Made by a program: the position numbers and the translations under genes. A DNA stretch of 64,000 bases from Vanessa cardui. Taxonomy: Eukaryota; Arthropoda; Insecta; Lepidoptera; Nymphalidae. The DNA is taken from positions 13,108,114 to 13,172,113 of the forward strand of contig NC_061153.1 of NCBI RefSeq assembly GCF_905220365.1, given 5' to 3'. The notes below the pieces were generated by a model. That model saw only the letters and a list, made by a program, of their open reading frames with translations. It was not told where the DNA came from and did not search any database. Positions 33,202 to 42,650 of the stretch are shown one piece after another (within the stretch, counting starts at the first letter, position 1; each line of letters starts with the position of its first letter).

Positions 33202-36087
33202 CTAACAATTTGCATAAAAGGCATAACATTTCTTTTTGTAGGTGCTAAAAGTGTCGAAACCCATATCGATAGTTGGTATTGCGTTATATGAGCGTGTCAT
33301 TCGGGCTAATGGTGAATTTTTCCCAAGATTGGTTCTATTCTTGCTCATTTTGAACAATGGACATGGGTTCCGAGGTGGTCTTCGTGGCACGTTTATATTA
33401 AGTTTTTCGAGCAAATGTTTACTGTCCACTTTATTATGAAAAAGCCTATACAAAAAGGCTAAATCCAATAAGGATCTTCGCACACGAAGAGGTTGCATTT
33501 CGAAGTACTTAAGTCTATCGCTATAGCTTTTTACGTGTATCTTCATTCTGTAACACAAGTGTCTCAATAATCGTTTTTGCACCTTTTCAATACGATCATC
33601 ATATACCTTATACAACGGTGACCATACTTGACAACAATACTCAAGTTTACTTCTAACATAACAATCATAAAGTCGAATCATGGTGGATGTCCTCCTGAAG
33701 TCTTTAGATTGTCTTATAATAAAACCCAGCGATTTCAACGCAGAAGTGACAATGACATCAACGTGAGCATCGAAGCGGAGCTTACTGTCAAATATAACGC
33801 CTAAATCACGAACCGTTTTTGACTCCTTTAGATGTTTTTCGTAGATTGTATATGAACTATTTATTGGATTTATTTTTCTTGTGAATCTAATGAAACAGCA
33901 CTTCAGGGGATTTAAATACATTTTATTTTTCTGACACCAGATTACCAGATTATTTAGGTCCTCTTGAAGCTCCAAGACATCAGACTGTTGCTTAATAATC
34001 TTAGTGATTTTAAGATCGTCTGCAAACCTGTATACACGTGAGTGCTTCATTACCGTTATGAGATCATTTATGAACAATATAAAAAAGAGTGGACCCAAAT
34101 TTGAGCCTTGAGGGACTCCGGAGGTGGCAATGTAGGGATATGATTCATAGCCATCGATGACGACTTTCGCTGGCCTATTACAAAGATAAGATTTACACCA
34201 TGTCAATAAAGGATTGGAAATTCCGTGATGTGCCAGCTTAAGAAGCAATAGATCATGGTCAACTTTGTCGAATGCCTTTGAAAAATCTGTATAGATGGAA
34301 TCAATTTGCAAATTGCTGTCCACTGCATCTATAAGATCTGAAAGGTAGTTTAATAAATTTGTATTTGTGGATCGCATAGCAATGAATCCATGTTGATCAG
34401 ATGATAGAAGAGGCTTGACATGATGAAAAATAAACGGGTAAATAAGGGATTCAAAAACCTTCGACATTGCTGATAGGATCGATATTGGCCTGTAATTGCG
34501 TACACATTCCTTATTACCGTCCTTAAATATTGGTACTATTCTGGCCTCTTTCCACTTATCCGGGAATATTCCACTGTAAATAGAGGTATTATAGATAATT
34601 GTTAGTGGTAAAGATATAGAATCAGAACAGTTTTTCAAAAATATAGGAGGTATATTATCCGGTCCCGCAGTTTGATGCACATCAAGTCTTTTTAATTTAA
34701 TTGCAACACTTTTTTGAGAAATAAATATATTTTCCATTTCGTTACAAGATGTCGATTTACTTAAGCTATAGCTTGAATAGCCAAGGTTTGCCTCAAATAC
34801 GCTTGAGAAGTTAAGAGCAAAAAGATCGCATATGCCTTTTTTGTCTGTTGCTTTACTTTCATTAAATGACATGATAGGTGGATAGTTGGAACTATTTTTA
34901 TGTTTATTCTTTATGTGTGTCCAGAAGTACCTTGGATTATTACTTATAGCGGACTCAATTGACATAATATAGTTATTATAACAGTGATGCATAAGTTTTT
35001 CACAATCATCGCGAAGATATTGGAATTCAAGTAAATCTAGAGGATTTTTATATTTTTTATAACGAGTATGATATTTATGTTTTTGCTTAATCAGATAAAT
35101 TAAATTAGAATTAAACCAAGTTGGATACTTATTATTATATTTTTTACTTTTAGGAACATGCTGCTGGATTATTTCTCTTAATATACTATAGAATTTATCT
35201 ATCATAAGATTGACATCGTCATAAATGAGAAGCTCCTCTAACCAAGATATTTTGTCCAAGGCTGATATAATTTTATCGTAATCTGCTTTACGAAAATTAA
35301 ACCTTATACTTGTAGGATTCGCATTCACATTTTCTTTACTCAATGGAAACGAAACAAATATATCTAAAGGAGGGTGATGTGAGTCGACTTTACGTAGTGG
35401 TAAATCGCATTGTTTTATCTCAAGAAAATCGGAATCAAACAAAACTAAATCTAAAACTCGGTCATTCTCGTTAGTAATGCAGTTAAATTGCCGGATGTCG
35501 TTCAATTCCATAAAATCCGATAGGACATTATGTATGCCACAACTAGAATTAAATTCAGGTACTAAGTTAGAACCAGATTCGCTTGAATTCCATGTAATAT
35601 TATTTATATTAAAGTCACCTAGTATTAAGGTATATTTAGAAGAATTCTGCTCAAATAATTTGTTAGCCTCATCAAAAAAATTATTAAATGTTCTTAGGTT
35701 CATCGGAGGAGGAAGATATACAGCACAGATTTTTAAAAAATCTTTACTTTTGCCTGAATTTACTTCTACCCTAATCCATAGATCCTCATAATCGCTACTA
35801 TGTCCTAAAATCTTACATGACGGAAATTTTGTCGAAACCGCTATTAATACACCTCCTCCGAGCCTAGCACCAGCTCTATCAGTCCTATAAACATTATATC
35901 TATTGTCGAATATTTCGTTGTCAAATATGGTACCGTTTAACCAAGTTTCCGTAAATACAATTATATCGTAGTTAGTATTTAAAATTTTTAGGGATACATC
36001 CATAGTGTTAGACCGAAGACCCCTAACATTTTGATAATAAATATTTAAAGTACCGAATTTAATTATTTTATAAGAAATTAATAACAC
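33202..36087 (-). CDS. LINE ORF2: endonuclease and reverse transcriptase (961 aa)
   Basis: Endonuclease at residues 10-240: IYYQNVRGLRSNT, FTETWLNG (Glu), AVYLPPPMN, LILGDFNINN (about residue 156) and VDSHHPPL. RT at about residues 430-740: NYRPISILSAMSKVFESL, TDFSKAFDKVDHDLL, GVPQGSNLGPLFFIL and FADD (residues 688-691). The C-terminal part (CQVWSPLY, PRRPPRN) is conserved in Jockey/CR1-type ORF2. All catalytic residues looked for are present. The protein would copy its own RNA into a nicked chromosomal site. ORF1 lies 60 bp upstream. Clade within the Jockey/CR1 group not settled. Confidence 0.9.
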   Translation of the reverse strand: MLLISYKIIKFGTLNIYYQNVRGLRSNTMDVSLKILNTNYDIIVFTETWLNGTIFDNEIFDNRYNVYRTDRAGARLGGGVLIAVSTKFPSCKILGHSSDYEDLWIRVEVNSGKSKDFLKICAVYLPPPMNLRTFNNFFDEANKLFEQNSSKYTLILGDFNINNITWNSSESGSNLVPEFNSSCGIHNVLSDFMELNDIRQFNCITNENDRVLDLVLFDSDFLEIKQCDLPLRKVDSHHPPLDIFVSFPLSKENVNANPTSIRFNFRKADYDKIISALDKISWLEELLIYDDVNLMIDKFYSILREIIQQHVPKSKKYNNKYPTWFNSNLIYLIKQKHKYHTRYKKYKNPLDLLEFQYLRDDCEKLMHHCYNNYIMSIESAISNNPRYFWTHIKNKHKNSSNYPPIMSFNESKATDKKGICDLFALNFSSVFEANLGYSSYSLSKSTSCNEMENIFISQKSVAIKLKRLDVHQTAGPDNIPPIFLKNCSDSISLPLTIIYNTSIYSGIFPDKWKEARIVPIFKDGNKECVRNYRPISILSAMSKVFESLIYPFIFHHVKPLLSSDQHGFIAMRSTNTNLLNYLSDLIDAVDSNLQIDSIYTDFSKAFDKVDHDLLLLKLAHHGISNPLLTWCKSYLCNRPAKVVIDGYESYPYIATSGVPQGSNLGPLFFILFINDLITVMKHSRVYRFADDLKITKIIKQQSDVLELQEDLNNLVIWCQKNKMYLNPLKCCFIRFTRKINPINSSYTIYEKHLKESKTVRDLGVIFDSKLRFDAHVDVIVTSALKSLGFIIRQSKDFRRTSTMIRLYDCYVRSKLEYCCQVWSPLYKVYDDRIEKVQKRLLRHLCYRMKIHVKSYSDRLKYFEMQPLRVRRSLLDLAFLYRLFHNKVDSKHLLEKLNINVPRRPPRNPCPLFKMSKNRTNLGKNSPLARMTRSYNAIPTIDMGFDTFSTYKKKCYAFYANC

Positions 36088-36147
36088 ATAACCAACTTTT
36101 AAACAAATTTGAGATCAATTGAATAATAATAAAAACATTAGTTGTAA

Positions 36148-37296
36148 CTATTCTAACTTATCAACAGAGTCTTGATTTTTTATATGTTTATGTTCAGATG
36201 ACTCATCCTTTCGCACGTAGATACGACCTGACCTAATCCAGACATATCTGTAATTTTTTGCCTTAGCTTTGATCCTGCTAGCAGCATGAAGAGCTTTCAT
36301 AGCCGGGGATAAATGTTCCATCACATAAATAGGTTTTTTATCACCCGATATGCCAATATGGCTTGTATTTAATTTATCCAATTTATTCTTCTTGTTAAAA
36401 GATAAAGTGGCGGCCAAAAACCCATCTCGTACTATTGGGGTACTAAATTTGACTAGTACAGACCTAGGGCGGGGATTTGACTTATCTAATTTCGATACGC
36501 GTGTACAGAGATGTATGTCAGATTCATTTAGTTTATAATTTGTGATGCTTGCTATTTGTTTTATTATAGTAACAAGATTTTCAGACTTGTGCTCCGGTAT
36601 GCATTGAATCTCAACATTACTGGCCCTAGAATGTTGTTCCATTTGAGTTAATCTGGCACTAAGATCTGAGACAGTACATTTTAATTCATTATTTTTCGAC
36701 TCCAAGTCTTTTATACACTCCGACTTAATCTTAATATCTTGTCTAATTTCTTCATATTTTTGCTCAAAAAAATTCAATGAACTGGTTAATTGTTCAACCT
36801 GCTGTAACAAGTCCTTGTTTCTAGCTTCAAGTATTTCGAATATTTTTTTTTCAAAGTTTAAGAGAAAAGAAGATAATTCATTTCTTACTACATAACGTAT
36901 TTCATTCTTAATAACATCAGATATGGGAGATTTCGTGCATTCTAATTCCTGAGAGTCCGACGGATTTATATATTCATCTCTGACGGATCTGTGTTTATGT
37001 TCAATATTTTTGGATCGATAAGTTACGTTAGAAATTTCTGCGCATGATGGGTTGATTTCAGTTTGGTTTTGAGTACTATAACGACTGCTAATTGGTGTGT
37101 TCGTATTATCAGACTTAGGTATTTTGTTACGACATGCTTGACAAGTCCAGTTATTTTTATTTTCTTGAGACATAGAATTAAATTTTTTAGGTGTCAAGTT
37201 CGCACAGAGGAGATCATAATTATCTTTGCATTTTATGCAAGTTAAAAAGTCTTTTCGCGTTATTGATGAACGACAACCTGCGCATTGCTTTGACAT
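36148..37296 (-). CDS. LINE ORF1: PHD-like finger, coiled coil, RNA-binding domain (382 aa)
   Basis: Residues 4-55 form a PHD-like zinc finger (CAGCRSS, CIKCKDNYDLLC, WTCQAC). Residues about 130-215 form a long coiled coil (QQVEQLTSSLNFFEQKYEEI). Residues about 215-330 look like an RRM-type segment (ASNVEIQCIPEH, RSVLVKFSTP). The end (MEHLSPAMKALHAASRIKAK, YRYVWIRSGRIYVRK) resembles the conserved C-terminus of the baculovirus FP25K family, a similarity known for many LINE ORF1 proteins. Likely role: binding LINE RNA as multimers; the PHD finger may tether it to chromatin (inference). ATG at 37296 follows a 20-bp leader. Confidence 0.85.
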   Translation of the reverse strand: MSKQCAGCRSSITRKDFLTCIKCKDNYDLLCANLTPKKFNSMSQENKNNWTCQACRNKIPKSDNTNTPISSRYSTQNQTEINPSCAEISNVTYRSKNIEHKHRSVRDEYINPSDSQELECTKSPISDVIKNEIRYVVRNELSSFLLNFEKKIFEILEARNKDLLQQVEQLTSSLNFFEQKYEEIRQDIKIKSECIKDLESKNNELKCTVSDLSARLTQMEQHSRASNVEIQCIPEHKSENLVTIIKQIASITNYKLNESDIHLCTRVSKLDKSNPRPRSVLVKFSTPIVRDGFLAATLSFNKKNKLDKLNTSHIGISGDKKPIYVMEHLSPAMKALHAASRIKAKAKNYRYVWIRSGRIYVRKDESSEHKHIKNQDSVDKLE

Positions 37297-37316
37297 CTTG
37301 CATAAAATAATAAATT

Positions 37317-38295
37317 TTAAAACAATTTGTTGATCTGATTCTTGTTGACCTGATCTTGATATTCAACTTCTGGCTCTCGAGTCCTATTTCTATTTTCAAT
37401 TAAGGCTCTACGGTTCTCGAGAGAGGTACTGTTTATAATGTTATACACTTCTTTCATTCTTTCTTTATGATTTAATGAGTATTGTTGCAATAAGTGTTGA
37501 GTGAAATCTATGTCAACGCAGTCTCTCGGGTCAAAATGTCCGTTTAGTAAGTCAAAGGGTCTACATCTAGTAAAGCTATGTATGGAACTATTATAAGCAA
37601 TAATGGCATATGGCATGAGGTTGATTATGGGCTCATCTTTATGTTTTAACTTCAGGATACGAAGGTGTTCTAATATTGTCGAACGAAACCGTTCAATGTT
37701 ACCATTATCGTTTGGAGAGTGAGTTAAAATTTTATGATGGTTGATTTTGTGTAATCGTCTAAATTCTGAAAATAATTGATTAGTAAATTCTGTTCCGTTA
37801 TCGGTAACTATAGTTATAGGTACACCATGATGGGTACAAAACTTTAATAAAGCTTGTAAAATGCTTATGGCTGTTCCATCACGTAAATGGTACGCTTGAG
37901 CATATTTAGTAAAAACGTCTACGAAGGTTATATATTTTTCATTATGTACACTGAATAAGTATATGTGCATATTTTCGAAAGGTTTACTAGCTGGGGGTAC
38001 TACGTTGAATTGAGGTCTGATTGGATTCCAATCGTATTTAGCTTGTCCGCATATTGTGCATTCATTTATGAATTTTGAAATATGTTCCTTCATATTCGGC
38101 CAATAGTATTTTTGAGATAGGGCAAGGTAGCATTCATTTACTCCGCGATGGTTTGTCTTCCCATTATGATATTGAGAAATTATTTCCTGTTGTCGTAAAT
38201 ATTCTTTTATATTTTCAATTTCAAATTTCGTCAAAACGAGGTGCATCGATGGACTTTTAAACTTTTCTTGAATTATAGGAATTATAGAATACATT
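37317..38295 (-). pseudogene. Errantivirus integrase
   Basis: About 325 codons open. A zinc-binding HHCC region (HNGKTNHRGVNECY, FINECTICGQAKYDW) is followed by the catalytic core with the first Asp region (YITFVDVFTKYAQAY; TFVDVF), TDNGTEFTNQLF (second Asp) and DNGNIERFRSTILEHL (Glu). It ends at the element-E insertion, 3' of which the tail continues at 32880. The core looks intact although the rest of pol is broken. Confidence 0.85.
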
Positions 38296-38895
38296 CCGAG
38301 AGGCGGATTTATAAGTATACCGGTTTTAATTTTAGGATTAACGAATTCTTTTATGGCGTTAACTACATCTTCTTCTTAGTTGGATTCTAATAATTGTATG
38401 GAAGTTCGCGTGTGGTTATCGAATGGTTTCGTCACTGTTGCTTTTCGTTTAACGTCATTAACTATTGTAAAACATATTTGCCTACTAAATCTGTTAAGAG
38501 GGTCGTCTGTAATGGGTATATTTAATATAGGATTTTCTTTATCAGAATGTACAGTATCGGTCGAGGAGTTCGAAGGTGGTGGTGCATGTTCAGGGAAATT
38601 TTGTATTATTTCAGAAGGATTTACTATTAGAGATGCATTTTCAGATGGATTTTGTTCTGGAGGTACATTGTCAGGGGGATCTCTCACAGTAGAGGATAAA
38701 AAATCGGAGGGGTTACCTAGTAAGGAATTCAGTTCATCAATTTCGTCTATTAAAGTCTTGGTTTCTCCGGTATGTATTTAATTTGGTGGGAGTGCGTCAG
38801 CGTTACTATTCATTTTTCCTTTTTTATATATCACTGTAAAGTCATATTCACTTAGTTTTAGTCGCCATCGTGTGAGACGAGAATTTGGCTCTTTC
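38296..38895 (-). pseudogene. Errantivirus pol, RNase H-integrase connection
   Basis: Minus frames give NSRLTRWRLKLSEYDFTVIY (end of RNase H, 38820-38890), then a Pro/Ser/Asn-rich linker (PPDNVPPEQNPSENAS, 38376-38687) leading to the integrase. Frameshifts at about 38370 and 38750. Poorly conserved by nature. Confidence 0.7.
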
Positions 38896-39385
38896 AAATT
38901 CATCATCCACAGTATAGAAAGAAGAAGAAAGAAGAAGAAAGAAAGAAAGAATTTTTATTTGTAAGCATCGTGTTGATACATCAGTGACATAAACAATACA
39001 ACAAAAAAAAAAAAACAAAAACTTAAAATAACAATACAATTAAATAATATCTAAGAAAGATTTTAAAAAGAGGCATAAATAAATAAAAACAAAATGCTGC
39101 CTACATAGCAGTACGATGCCACAAAAAGGGAAATCACTCAGCATTTGCTGTCGGCCTAGGAATTTCACACACACAAAAAAAAAAAAAAAAAAATTAACGA
39201 TTTAAATTATATAGTTTTTTTTTTTTTTTCTATACTTAAATTAAAATACGATTCGTACTATGTGTGAAATTCGCAAAGACGGCAGCACTGATTTTCAGTG
39301 ATCACCTTATTTCCGTACGTCAAGTGAACGACATTGACAATAGTCCACTAATATGTCGTGTTAAAATCAAATAAAAAATAAAAGT
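38896..39385 (-). mobile_element. Non-LTR 3' end fragment inserted in errantivirus RNase H
   Basis: It splits the RNase H between TDHKPM (39386) and NLKEPNSRL (38895). The minus-strand 3' end is a TTC/TTTC-rich repeat tail (38898-38955); further upstream are A/T-runs (39001, 39175-39225). No coding region recognised, family unknown. Confidence 0.5.
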
Positions 39386-41006
39386 AAAAACATAACATAG
39401 GTTTGTGGTCTGTCATTATTTTGAATTTTCGTCCGAATAAATATAGTCTGAAGTATTTGGTCGCCCAAACTATAGCGAGAAGTTCCTTCTCGATGGTGCT
39501 ATAATTAATTTCACTGTCATTCAATGTTCGGGGTGCAAAGCATACAGGTCTATCAGCTCCTATTGGTCCTTGGGATAGTATGGCTAAGTTAGAAGCGTCA
39601 GTCGTCAAATTAAACTCTTTGGTAAAATCGGGGTATTGTAAAATAGGGTCGTTTGTTAACAACGTTTTACATTTTTCAAAGCTATTAATATATTCAGGGT
39701 CAAAAGTAATCTTTTTACCTTTTTTCAAACATTATGTTAGGGGTTTAGTAATTCGGGCAAAGTCGGGGATAAATTTCCGGTAGTAACCTAAGAGTCCTAA
39801 AAACTGTTTTATTTCCTTAGCTGTTTTTGGAATGGGATATTTCTTAAAAGCTGCGATTTTATCGGGATTAGGCTTTATACCATCCTTATGATATATCCAA
39901 GGTAAGCTGTTTTGAGTTTGAGGAACTCTGATTTATTCATTTGAATTTTAAAATTCGATTCCCTGAGTCTTTGAAATACTTTTTCCAAATTATTCATATA
40001 TTCCTGTAATGACGTGCTAAAGATTATGATATCATCTAAATATACGAGACATATTTCGTTTTGTAAACCACGTAAAACGTTATCCATAACGCGTTGGAAA
40101 GTAGAGGGGGCGTTCTTTAGTTAGGGCATACGAAGAAACTCGAAATGTCTATGCTCTAAATTAAAAGCTGTTTTCGAAATGACCTGAGGGTCCATTTCTA
40201 CCTGATAAAACCCACTTGCTAAGTCAAGAGTAGTGAAATAATTACATTTACCTAATTTGTCAAGGATGTCATTGATATTTGGAATAGGGTATTTGTCTTC
40301 TATAGTTTTTTCATTTAATTTACGATAATCTATTACGAGTCGTCATTTTTGTTTACCAGAACAGTCATTCTTTTTCGGTACCACTCAGATTGGTGAGCTC
40401 CAAGCAGAGTCAGATGGTCTAATTATTCCTTGATCTAACATTTTAGTTATTTGGTCCCTAACTTCCTGCCTATGTATAAATGGATAGCGGTAGTTTTTCG
40501 CATGCACGGGTATTTCGTCAGTGGTTCTAATTCTGTGTTTAATTTTGTTAGTAAACGTTAACGGTTCGCCTTCGATATAAAAAAACGTCTACATATTTAG
40601 AACAAAGAGTTATTAGATTACTTTTTTCTTCGTAATTTAAATGATCCGTTCTCAAGCGTGATAGTACTTCTTGTTGGCGTGTCGTATATCGGGTGCATGT
40701 GTTCTCAATATTAAACAACTCAGCACTCGCCGGCCGGTCTAAATATAATATAATGTCGTTAGGTGTTGGGTTCTCTACCTCTAAATAACCACGGCTATTA
40801 TTTACTGTGGTAAGACATTCATGGATAATACAATTGCAAATTAATTGTTCTTTAACAAAAACTTCTCCATCCGGGGAGTCAATAGGAATGCGAATTAATT
40901 TTGAAGTTCCTGCTGGGATAATGTCCTCGTACAGATTAACATTGCGAGAGTTGTACATAATAATTGGATTTGAAGAAGTGCGAGTAATTAAGTATCCATC
41001 TTTTAA
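39386..41006 (-). pseudogene. Errantivirus reverse transcriptase and RNase H
   Basis: From 41006: KDGYLITRTSSNP, then IIPAGTSKLIRIPIDS and the pre-RT region (40958-40548); broken RT with FLRMP-stop-LKNAPSTFQRVMDN (a stop at about 40120 replaces two residues), YLDDIIIFS (about 40035) and LGYI. RNase H follows: FNLTTDASNLAILSQG, PRTLNDSEINYSTIEKELLAIVWA and TDHKPM. Typical Ty3/Gypsy errantivirus order. At least four frameshifts or stops. Confidence 0.84.
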
Positions 41007-41978
41007 GGCTTGCTATCCGCACGAGAGTAAGTATTTTGCGGCATAGGAGCGGGGCGAGAAATACTTCGCGCGGACCGACCGATTGTGAACTCGTGCCCCG
41101 GCGTGGCGCAAGCGCCGGCGACCACAGTATACGAAAATTGGTAGTAGGATAATTTGATTTATTTTGAAAAATACATTCTGATTATTTTTTTCTTCCCTCC
41201 TATATTCGACTAGGTACTACTCGTATATAAATCGTAACTTAGGAAACAAATAATCACGATACCACCCTTGGGGGTTGGCAGGAAATTGTATTTACTTTGA
41301 TTCTTAACCGATTTAAATATATATTTTTATTTGACTAGCTATAATATGGTTGCAATTTTTAATACACATAATTACGCCACCACTCTTAAGGGGTAGGCAG
41401 GAAATTATAGTTTGGATAGGAAGGTATTAAATATCAATTTATAATGCCAATGATCACGCCACCGCTATCCACATCATCACGCCACATCACGCCACCACAT
41501 CACCACCTGGCCTCTATCATGGTTTGGGTAACGACCACTATCAATACCAGCGACCGGAATCGACGGTCCTCCGAAGCTCGGTATCCTTTTCCTTTTTGGA
41601 CAGTCAAGTGTTTCAGCTTACAAATATGTTTCCCCTGGGAGTCGAACCCAAGACCTCCGGATCGGGAAACTATGGCACTAGCCTCCTTTTCCGGTCCTGA
41701 GGTATTTTGAAAATGTAACTACAGTTACAATGGTCTGTTGTGTGGATATGAATTGTTTGTAATGTATAAGTTTGTGTGTGTGTGTGTGTGTGTTTATACG
41801 ATTATTGTGTATGTGTGTGTGTTTGTTTATTTACAATTTTTTTTTACCATTAATGGATTTAACATTTATCTTCTAAAGATTATTATGTATGACGCTTATT
41901 ACTTATTATTTGTTAAGTTAAAATGATATCAAATAAAACATTTTTTTCAGTTTTTCTTATTTTATTTTACGTAGTAAC
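41007..41978. other. Left arm of the TTAA element, non-coding
   Basis: Contains a GC-rich patch (41042-41125), a tRNA-like B box read on the minus strand (GGTTCGACTCCC at about 41640, probably a SINE piece) and GT repeats at 41775-41822. AATAAA-type signals for the minus-strand gene are near 41934 (TTTTATTTGA on the minus strand). No gene seen. Confidence 0.5.
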
Positions 41979-42488
41979 TTAAAATTCTTCAAAATCTAAT
42001 CGTCGAGATTGTAATTGCGTATCTTCGTTAAACTGGTCCATTTCAGGTAATCCAGGTGAAGGTGAAATTGGAGTGTCTACATGATTTTCATTTGCCTGAT
42101 CATCTTCTACAGATAAAGACCTTATTGGCATTCCACGTGCATGTCTGCTGTCAACAATTTCTGGCAACAAACATTTCATGTAGAAATTAATCAACTTTGG
42201 CTCCATTTGCGTTTTCCAGAAATGATCATCCAGTTCGATTCGCTTCGTGAGTATGGGCTCATTTTCTCCAGCCCAGATTCCGAGCAAACAGAGTCGTCTT
42301 CCAGTGACATGTAGCTGCCCCTGCAACTGATAAAACCAGTTAGATTTTTTATTCAAAACTGTTTCACTGTTTTTGTCGTACTTTATTATTTGAACTTTAT
42401 TTTGTTGTATTGCATTAGTCAATCCCATTTTAACTGAAACTAATGGACACTTGATTTCAACAATCATGTCATCGCCCACTAATCCATC
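41979..42488 (-). pseudogene. YqaJ-type nuclease, catalytic half and C-terminus
   Basis: Begins right after the Penelope complex with EATPDGLVGDDMIVEIKCP, the PD-(D/E)xK core (Asp of PDG, then E-x-K of EIKC), followed by NWFYQLQGQLHVTGRRLC (the Gln-rich core helix), PILTKRIELDDHFW and an acidic tail to FEEF. The stop at 41979 is followed by a polyadenylation-like signal. This half is open; the N-terminal part is at 48472-48620. Confidence 0.83.
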
Positions 42489-42502
42489 AGGAGTTGCTCC
42501 AT

Positions 42503-42650
42503 TTAAATAAAACTAGTTATACCGGATTTGAATCGCGTATATTAATTATTTTTGGCATCCCGACGTTTCGAGCACTTTACAGCGTTCGTGGTCACGGGTA
42601 GACTAAGGTGGCATTTGTCTATTTGAGGAACAAAGAAATATTATTTACAA
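42503..42650 (-). repeat. Penelope terminal repeat (pLTR), 3' of PLE2
   Basis: About 145 bp with GGCATCCCGACGTTTCGAGC and ACAGCGTTCGTGGTCACGGG, following the ORF stop. The same block precedes the ORF (45108-45212), follows PLE3 (48290-48435) and occurs in PLE1. Penelope terminal repeats usually carry a hammerhead ribozyme; the CGAAAC-GTC part is seen here. Confidence 0.85.

Larger units (their letters stand above)
32881..37316 (-). mobile_element. Full-length LINE family E (PHD-type ORF1), apparently intact
   Basis: Two uninterrupted ORFs on the minus strand separated by 60 bp, a short 5' leader and a 3' UTR ending in an AAAT-repeat tail (32881-32913 as TTTA). It interrupts errantivirus pol between the integrase and its C-terminal tail. 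No stop or frameshift is visible in either ORF, so it is the youngest-looking LINE here. The exact target duplication could not be settled because of the repeat tail. Confidence 0.88.
31125..41006 (-). mobile_element. Endogenous errantivirus (Ty3/Gypsy with env), pol to env
   Basis: In minus order: RT-RNase H (41006-39386), connection, integrase (38294-37317), end of pol (32880-32600) and env (32640-31125). Protease and the gag end of what is most likely the same provirus lie at 57347-57910, because the flanks rejoin in frame at a TTAA. Interrupted by element E (32881-37316), a SINE (31320-31566) and a LINE 3' fragment (38896-39385). LTRs were not identified. Many stops and frameshifts: an old, inactive insect retrovirus copy. 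Confidence 0.83.

Noticed and set aside
31125..41006. The idea that the protease at 57.4 kb and pol at 41.0 kb are from different proviruses
   Set aside because: Joining them at the shared TTAA gives one uninterrupted frame; kept as the less likely alternative until other copies are compared.
41440..41720. Possible tRNA gene on the minus strand
   Set aside because: Only a B-box-like motif is convincing; no complete cloverleaf, so it is noted as a probable SINE piece.
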